DNA from: Impatiens glandulifera
Lineage: Eukaryota; Streptophyta; Magnoliopsida; Ericales; Balsaminaceae
Direction: 5' to 3'
DNA length: 64,000 nt
Assembly (NCBI RefSeq): GCF_907164915.1
Contig: NC_061867.1
Coordinates: 42,082,338-42,146,337, forward strand
Position numbers and translations under genes: made by a program. The notes beneath the pieces are model-generated. The model was not told where the DNA came from, did not search any database, and saw only the letters and a program-made list of their open reading frames with translations. Shown here piece by piece: positions 57,466-64,000 of this stretch. Numbering within the stretch: the stretch's first letter is position 1; every line of letters starts with the position of its first letter.

Positions 57466-57540
57466 GGCTCTCAGTTGGTTAAGAAATAAGCCTATAGCAT
57501 GCATCGAATTCCTTTTGTATCTGTCATGATGGGAAGCGAA
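57466..57540 (+). mobile_element. Possible tRNA-derived SINE head
   Basis: GGCTCTCAGTTGGTTAAGAA resembles a tRNA box A (TAGCTCAGTTGG), and GCATCGAATTCC about 33 bp later resembles box B (GGTTCGAATCC). The anticodon region does not fold convincingly, so this is a SINE head or tRNA relic and not a working tRNA gene. Confidence 0.35.
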
Positions 57541-57689
57541 TGAAAGGGAGAGTATATCGTTAAGGAAGGGAACGAGAGGAGGAATGGAAGTGAGGCTGAA
57601 GTTTCACTTTCTAAGATATGTAGAGAGAGATAAAAAAAAAAGGGAGAGACGGTCGAGAGTAAGAGGAAAGATAGGGAAAAATATAATAA

Positions 57690-57874
57690 TTTTACCGAGA
57701 GCGTATCCAATTGCTCTCGATAATAATAATTATCATTGAGGGCAACTCCTTTCTCTCGGAAATATTAATAACTATCACCGAGGGCAACCATTTTCTCTCG
57801 GTGATATTATTATTACCGAGAGTATTTGTTTGCTCTCAGAGATCTTTCTCGGTAATTATATATTTTTATTAGTG
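57690..57874. mobile_element. CACTA (En/Spm) transposon terminus
   Basis: The outer end, read on the minus strand, is CACTAATAAAAATATATAAT, starting exactly at 57874. Inside it are repeated motifs ACCGAGAG and CTCTCGGT in both orientations (57705-57860), the subterminal repeats bound by CACTA transposases. The opposite CACTA end was not found, so only one terminus is certain. Confidence 0.72.
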
Positions 57875-58760
57875 GTTGTTTGTTTAGAAAGTAAATGGAG
57901 AGTCTCTAGTTTGTCTTTGTACAGATATAGGAGGCGAGTTTACCTCACAAAAGTATGATGCTTTTTATAATGAAAATGGAATAAATAGACAATTCACTAC
58001 AGTTTACACATCCTAACAAAATGAAGTGGCGGAGAGAAAAAACGGAACTATGATGAATTCTATAAGGAGCATGTTGTCTAGTAGACAAGTTCTAAAAGAG
58101 ATTATGCTAGAGTAGTGTCATGGTTCATTCATGTGTTAAATATAAGTATCACAAGATCTTTTTTAGAAAAGACGCTAGAGGTAATGTAGAGGAATGTAGA
58201 TTTTATAAGACACTTGAGGATCTTTGGTTGCATAGCATATGTACTGATCTAAAAATCGTAAAGAAAGAAATTGGATGAGAGAAGTTGTGTTTGTATATTT
58301 TTTGGAGTAAACAAGGAATCTAAAGCCTATAGGCTTTATGATTCAGTCTCGGTGAAAATTATCATCAGCAATGATGTTTACATTGAATTGAATAAATGTT
58401 GGAATTGGGAAGTTGGAATAATAAATACAAACAAATAATTAATGTGTAAAAATGGTGTCTCTTGAAGAAAAAGTTGACACTTAATTAAGGTGAGAACATT
58501 GTTGAATTAGACTAACCTTTTGTGAATGAAGTGCCTGAAGAAGTTGAACATATGGAGAGTATTGTACATATAGAAAGTTCTTCAATTCAACATACTACTC
58601 TAGAAAGAAGAATTTGGAGAGCCCACATGAATGTAGTTCTGTAACTCTATATGTCCATGTGGATCCGATTTCTTTTGAAGAATCTTTTCTAAATGAAACC
58701 TAGAAGGAGACCATGAAACATGAAATACTTTTCATAAAAAGAATGAAACCTGAAAATTGA
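57875..58760 (+). pseudogene. Ty1/copia integrase remnant
   Basis: Begins at the CACTA junction. Reads GGEFTSQKYDAFYNENGINR, then NEVAERKNGTMMNSIRSMLS (integrase core end, about 57928-58080), and later ESKAYRLYDSVSVKIIIS then NKCWNW (about 58315-58430), the integrase C-terminal block. It fades in the linker before reverse transcriptase. Broken by stops and shifts. The upstream integrase half is missing, probably separated by the CACTA insertion. Confidence 0.8.
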
Positions 58761-59317
58761 TCGAGGAGAAGATAGAAGGGATTTTGTTTGTATCAAGTAA
58801 TATGACATGTGAAATTAAATTAAAATAATTAATTTTCACGTCATTGAAAACAGTCGTACTAAAACGTTCATTTCTGAAAAAGCCTCAAATGATCAAATGT
58901 TTGATACTTTGAGCCTCAAATGGCTAAACTCAAAGTTTGATACCTATTTAGTAAAATTGTCTCAAGTTCGAACCCTAAATAGTTATTGGGCCATTAAGAA
59001 AATATCACAAAACATTGCACCCAATGAGGTTTTTTTTGAGGGAAAAAAAAGCTTTCACAATTAGGGTTTGAAAATTAATTTGGGATCCTAATTCCTAACG
59101 GCTCTCTTCTATGAAAGGACCATGTTGTTTATTGAATCCAGTCAATTGTAGGTTCTTTTGTTTTCTGTATATTATTTCTCTTTTTGTCTCAAAATAATAA
59201 AAAAAACAAATGCTTAATTGATGTAGTTAGTATTTGATGCTAAACAAGTGATATAGAAGTTATCTCATAATATAGTAAATTAAAGGAATTGTAAGATTAC
59301 AATGGACATGAGTCTTA
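58761..59317. other. Spacer with short duplicated motifs
   Basis: AT-rich. A motif around GCCTCAAATG..CAAAGTTTGATACC occurs twice in tandem near 58880-58955. Otherwise nothing recognised. Confidence 0.4.
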
Positions 59318-59523
59318 GGTCTTGTTCGGTATAGGTTATTTAAATCATCATTCTCCCTCCTCCATTACATCATTTAATTCATTACCCAAAATATTGAAAT
59401 ATTCTCTATTTTAAATTATTATTTTTTATTTTATTATATATTAATGCATTTTAATTCATTTTACCAAAATATAACCACCTCAAAATCATCGCCGGTCATT
59501 TAAATAACTCGAATCCGAACACC
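59318..59523. mobile_element. MITE, Tourist-like
   Basis: A 206-bp element with inverted ends: GGTCTTGTTCGG..AGGTTATTTAAAT on the left and, reverse-complemented, GGTGTTCGG..GAGTTATTTAAAT on the right. Flanked by TTA on the left and ATA on the right, so the 3-bp duplication is uncertain. No coding capacity. Confidence 0.62.
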
Positions 59524-59718
59524 ATATAATGCCAATAATTTGTAAGTCTAGCTCATTATTATGATTATTATAATTCCTTTTCTTATTGATTTTAGTTTGA
59601 TCAAGTTTGAAAATAATTTGGACAATAATTATTTTCTTTTCTTATTTTCCTTCCCAGTTTTCTAACATTTTCTTTCTTCATAATCGTTTTAAAAGTTCCT
59701 ATAATCAGAACAAACAAT

Positions 59719-59732
59719 TGGTATCAAAGTAC
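59719..59732 (+). other. Isolated primer binding site at a chimeric junction
   Basis: TGGTATCAAAGTAC follows AACAAACA on the plus strand, as after a copia 5' LTR. However, immediately to its right lies copia RNase H in the opposite orientation. So an LTR/primer site is joined to unrelated or inverted pol. Confidence 0.55.
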
Positions 59733-59734
59733 GT

Positions 59735-60372
59735 TGCTCTCTGGTGCTTACGAACTCCACAACGATTTGTCGGTTCTCGACACATTCATGGATGAAGTGG
59801 AACTGAGTGTCGATGTGTTCGCTACGTCTATGAAACACCAGATTCTTCATTAATGTTATTGCGGACTTGTTGTCGACATAAATGGTTACCGGCCTTAGTT
59901 CGCATCCAACCACCTCACTCAACAAGTTTCTTAGCCATAGTCTTTGACATGACGCTGTAGTAGCTGACATAAACTTCGTCTCACATTAAGATAAAGCGAT
60001 AGTTAGCTGCTTTTGAGATTACCAGGTGATCAAATTCCCGTTGAAATTAAACACCATCCCTCTGGTGCTTTTTCTATCGTCTGTGTCATCGGCTAAGTCG
60101 TTGTCAGTAAAAGCAATGAGTTCTTCAACTTCTCGTTCTCTTCTTAAGTGAATTATATAGCCCAGCGTTCCCTTCACATAACGAAGAATGTGTTTTACTA
60201 CTTATTGGTGTAGAGTGGTAGGTTGCTCCATGTATCGACTCACTATGCCAATTGTATAAGAGATATCGGATCGAGTGTGCATCAAGTACCTAAGATACCC
60301 GATCATATCCCTATACTCCTTCAGATCCACTAAGCTTCCTTTCACATCTTTTCCGAGTTGAGAGCCTATCTA
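59735..60372 (-). pseudogene. Inverted copy of copia RT end and RNase H
   Basis: Minus-strand reading: LGKDVKGSLVDLKEYRDMIG, YLRYLMHTRSDISYTIGIVS, VTIYVDNKSAITLMKNLVF and HIDTQFHFIHECVENRQIV, all copia RNase H region blocks. It is a near-identical inverted copy of 62618-63265 in the plus-strand element next door. It abuts the gag of that element at about 60372. Confidence 0.85.
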
Positions 60373-63300
60373 AAGAATATGTCGTTAAAATTAACTAGAG
60401 ATGCGGTGACAATGAAGATTGGAAGAGAAGGGAACGTGACACTCTCCTATATGTTACTCACGAAGAGTAACTACTTGGTGTGGGCGTTGAAGTTGTGGAT
60501 AAACTTACAAGAACAATGAGTGTGGGAAGCCATGATGTTCGACAAGGTCAACAAACAGAAGGATAAAATGGTTCTTGTCGCCATCTATCAAGTGCTACCC
60601 GAGGACATCCTTCTCATGGTGGCCGAGAGGGATTCTACCAAGCTAGCATGGAGACATTAAAGACAATGCATGTTGGAGTGTAGAGAGTCAAGGAGGAAAA
60701 AGTGAAAACCTTGAAGACACAATTAGAGGCGATTCGCATGAAGAATGGGAAATCGGTGGATTATTTCACCATGAAATTGACATCCATCGTGACTGGTATT
60801 CGCTCATTATGAGAGAAAGTGGAGGAGATCTCCGTCGTCAAGAAATTCCTTAGAGACGTACCACAAATATACATGCAGATTATTACAACGATCAAGCAAT
60901 TTGGTTACCTCAAAAATATGACGGTCGAGGAGAGACTTCGCGACTACAGAGACCTAGAGGAGGAGCACAGATTGCTCATGCATGATGAATGGATGTCACA
61001 AATGAAGAAAAATGGAGAAGTCGTTTTTCTTATAGATTGTCGAGTTGCAGCGACAGCGGTGGAGATAAACAAGGTTGTGTCAAAGGGCGAGCTGGAGGTC
61101 GAGGTCGAGGTCGTGGAGAAAGATCACCTCAACAAGAAGACACCAAGCCCCGCAAAGACAAGAGCATTGTGAAGTGTTACGCTCATTAAAATTACAGGCA
61201 CTACGCGTCTCAATGCCCTAACAAAAGGTCTGACGATGAGGCAAACCTCACTAGATTCTATGACGAGGAGCCAACATTAATGTTTGTTGAGGTAATGACG
61301 AATGCTTTGCTCGAAGACAATGAGGAAAACCTCACTAGCTTTTATGACGAAGAGTCAGTATTAATGTTTAGTTAGGGAGTGACAAATGCTTTTCCCAGAG
61401 ACAAGGAGACAAACCTTGAAGAGTTTGTGCAAGAACCGTCCAAGGAGGAACAAGAGGTGGTGTTGCTCAATAAAAAGAAAGTCATGGAGAAACTCATCGC
61501 AAGTGGAGATGAATGTAATCACACAGATATGTTGTTCCTTGAAAATAAAGCAAGAAACCATATGACGGGCCATCGAGAGAAGCTCGACGAGAAAATTATC
61601 AAAAATGTGAAATTTGAAGACGAAAGCAAGGTTTCTTGATCCAGCTTATGGGAAAATTTGTGTGAGTAGAGATACCATGTTCAAGTAGGAGAAGAAGTGG
61701 GAGTGGTGCAACGACAACAATAAGCTCGTCGAAAATTCCGTGGAGTTTGGGATCCTACGAGATGTCTATGCGGAGGCACCAATAGTAGAGAGGGATCGTG
61801 ATGAATTTTTGTTGCTCACCATCGACGAGCCAACAACATATCACGAGGCGGCAGTCAAAGTCGTGATGAGTCCATGAAGAAAGAGCTCGAGACCATTAGG
61901 AAGAACAAGACATGGGAGCTCACCGACTTACAACCCGATCACAAGACCATCGGGTTAAAGTGGGTTTTCAAGTTGAAAAGAGACAGCAAAGAAAAATTCT
62001 CAAACACAAAGCTAGATTGGTAGCAAAAGGCTATGTGTATAAGAAAGGCGTTGACTTTGAGGAGATCTTTGCACTAGTGGAGAAACTTGACGCAATCAGG
62101 CTAATTTTTACCATCGTAGCTCACCATGGATGGGAGATCCACCACTTGGATGTCAAATCAGTATTTTTCAATGGTGATATCAAAGAAGTCTATGTTTCTC
62201 AACCTTAAGGCTTCATAATAAAAAAAAATAACTCAAGGTGTACAAATTATACAAAGCTCTCTACGGACTACGTCAAGAACCAAGGGCGTGGAACACTTGC
62301 CTCGAAAAGAGAATGATGAGTCTCGGCTTAATAAAATGTTCTCAAGAGTAGGCTGTGTACACGAGAAACCATGGAGAAGAAGTACTCATTGTTGGCGTTT
62401 ATGTCGACGACTTAATCGTGATAGGATCAAGCATCTAGGGTGTTAAGGAGTTCAAAAAACAAATTATGAAGGAGTTCGAGATGACTGATCTCTGGCTACA
62501 CTCATACTATCTTGGTATCGAGGTGGACTAGAAGAAATATAGTATCGAGGTGAAGTAGGAAGTTTATGCGAAGAAGGTATTGAAACAGTTTGTAATGGAG
62601 GATTGCAACCCGAGCAAATATCAGATGGAAGCAAAGTTACAGCTCGGAAAGGATAAGGAAGGAAGCTTGGTGGATCCGAAGGAGTATAGACGTATCATCG
62701 GGTGTCTCAGGTACTTGACGCACACTCGACCCAATATCTCTTATGCAGTGGGCATAGTGAGTCAATACATGGAACAACCTACCACTCTACACCAATAAGT
62801 AGTAAAACACATTCTTTGTTACGTGAAAGGAACGACGAGCTATGTGATTCAGTTAAGAAGAGAACAAGAAGTTGAAGAACTCGTTAGTTTTACTAACAAC
62901 GACCTAGCCGGTGACACAGACGATAGAAAAAGCACCGGAGGGATAATGTTTTATCTCAACAGGAATTTGATCACCTAACAATCTCAAAAGAAGTGAACTG
63001 TTACTTTATCTTCATGTGAGGTGGAGTTTATGGCAACAACTACAGCGTCGTGTCAAGGACTATGGTTGAGAAACTTGTTGAGCGAGGTGGTCGGATGGGG
63101 GTCGAGGTCAGTAACCATTTATGTCAACAACAAGTCCACAATAGCATTAATGAAGAATCTGGTATTTCATGGACGCACAAACACATCGACATTCGGTTTC
63201 ACTTCATTTGTGAATGTGTCGAGAACCGACAGATCGCTGTAGAGTTCGTAACTTTAGAGAGCAAAATGCAGACATTCTCACCAAGGCACTAGCAATAGTC
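60373..63300 (+). pseudogene. Ty1/copia gag-pol with internal integrase deletion
   Basis: Plus-strand copia polyprotein with many stops. Gag (UBN2-type): LLTKSNYLVWALKLWINLQE near 60460 and a knuckle-like CYAH..YRHYASQC near 61175-61215, broken by a stop. Protease region: LFLENKARNHMTGHREKLDE near 61530, where the catalytic DTGAS-type site is already lost. It then jumps within about 40 bp to an integrase-end motif (ICVSRDTMFK near 61660), so the pre-integrase and integrase core are deleted. Reverse transcriptase follows: LKWVFKLKRDS near 61960 and YVDD at 62400-62411. RNase H: CLRYLTHTRPNISYAVGIVS near 62705 and VTIYVNNKSTIALMKNLVF near 63112. Confidence 0.87.
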
Positions 63301-63369
63301 AAATTCGCGGAGATGTGAGAGCTGTTCGGCATGAATAATCTCGAACCAAATCAAGTTTATAAGGGAGAT

Positions 63370-63603
63370 TGTGAGTTTAAACATTGATTATCAACAAATT
63401 GAAAGTTGTTTGTCTTTATTGTCTTTTATGAAATTAGGGCTTATTTATTTATTAATGGGTTTAGACCTATATCTATAAGTAATTTAGAGTTTTTAGGATA
63501 ATTTACTCTTTTATAAGGGTTGTTTGTAAAGGTTGATATACAACACTTAAATCTCTCAAAAACAAAATCTTTAACAAATCTTATTGCACTTCCCAAACCA
63601 ACA
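63370..63603 (+). repeat. 3' LTR of the copia element
   Basis: A purine tract AAGGGAGAT at 63361-63369 is followed by TGTGAGTTTAAACATTG and the LTR ends near CCAAACCAACA. About 234 bp. The 5' LTR is missing; in its place lies the inverted RNase H arm. Confidence 0.62.
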
Positions 63604-64000
63604 AATTTAATTTAGATAAGGGCAAATTACATGTGCGGCCCTTTAATTACTTTGATCGCTCACTTTTAGCCCTCAAATTAATTTTTGAAATAAATCGCTT
63701 TTCCAACTTTTAAATAGGTCACCAATTGCCCTTCCGTCAACTTTTTAGTTAAATATAACGGCTTAAACTTAAAATATTATTTTTTATATATATTATCTTT
63801 AATCATAATTTTTATATTTATATATATAATTATTAAATCGCTTATATATATATTATTTATATATATATATATTTATATCTATAAAATAAAGATTAAAAAT
63901 AATTTATATATATTATTTTTAATTATTAATTATATATATTTATATAATATATATTTTAAAAAATAATATGAGGGTTAAAAGTAATGGTAACCTTCCAATT
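63604..64000. other. Probable terminal part of another repeat, AT-rich
   Basis: Begins with GGGCAAATTACATGTGCGGC and TTTAGCCCTCAAATTAATTT, phrases of a kind common at the ends of dispersed plant repeats, then becomes (TA)-rich. No gene. Runs out of the window. Confidence 0.4.

Noticed and set aside
57466..57540. A working tRNA gene
   Set aside because: Only box A and box B resemble a tRNA; the acceptor and anticodon stems do not pair convincingly, so at most a SINE head or relic.

Overview
This is nuclear DNA from a flowering plant, most likely a eudicot. It is AT-rich, has spliced genes with GT..AG introns, and is dominated by plant LTR retrotransposons, a LINE, MITEs and SINE-like pieces. 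No bacterial, organellar or viral-genome features were seen. I cannot name the species from the sequence alone.

Only two host genes can be supported. At 107-3762 (+) are the last five coding exons of a plant homologue of SCAPER; its 5' part lies outside the window. At 30995-34246 (+) is a complete six-exon bHLH transcription factor of the phytochrome-interacting UNE10/PIF8 type, with an APB motif and a G-box-type basic region. Their functions are not obviously linked. They are islands between transposon blocks.

The block from about 7.5 to 30.4 kb is a nested stack. A decayed Ty1/copia element (7560-8582 and 25861 to about 29.7 kb) was split by a 17.3 kb minus-strand Ty3/gypsy element of Tat/Ogre type, element A (8583-25855, target duplication GTAAC). 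Element A in turn holds a LINE (10827-13198, 13-bp duplication), a SINE (15048-15188) and a 3.3 kb solo LTR (17895-21224). The copia 3' LTR received a PIF/Harbinger element (28651-29602, TAA duplication) and the tail of a second LINE.

The block 36.5-42.4 kb holds LTR-like and SINE-like pieces, the 5' LTR and gag of a SIRE-type copia element, a possible diverged foldback repeat and two long (AT)n tracts. At 42391-55089 is element C, a structurally complete minus-strand relative of A: two 3.4 kb LTRs, target duplication ATATT, a primer site complementary to tRNA-Arg, decayed ORF1-like frames and only the last part of integrase. From 55.1 kb to the end are a copia LTR, a CACTA terminus, copia integrase debris, a MITE, and a rearranged copia element whose RNase H end is present as two inverted arms.

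The signal most worth following is in the 3' untranslated regions of A and C. Each carries long tandem arrays, and the families in A and C are unrelated in sequence. Most families are nevertheless built from short inverted repeats, and in two of them base changes on one side of a stem are matched on the other.
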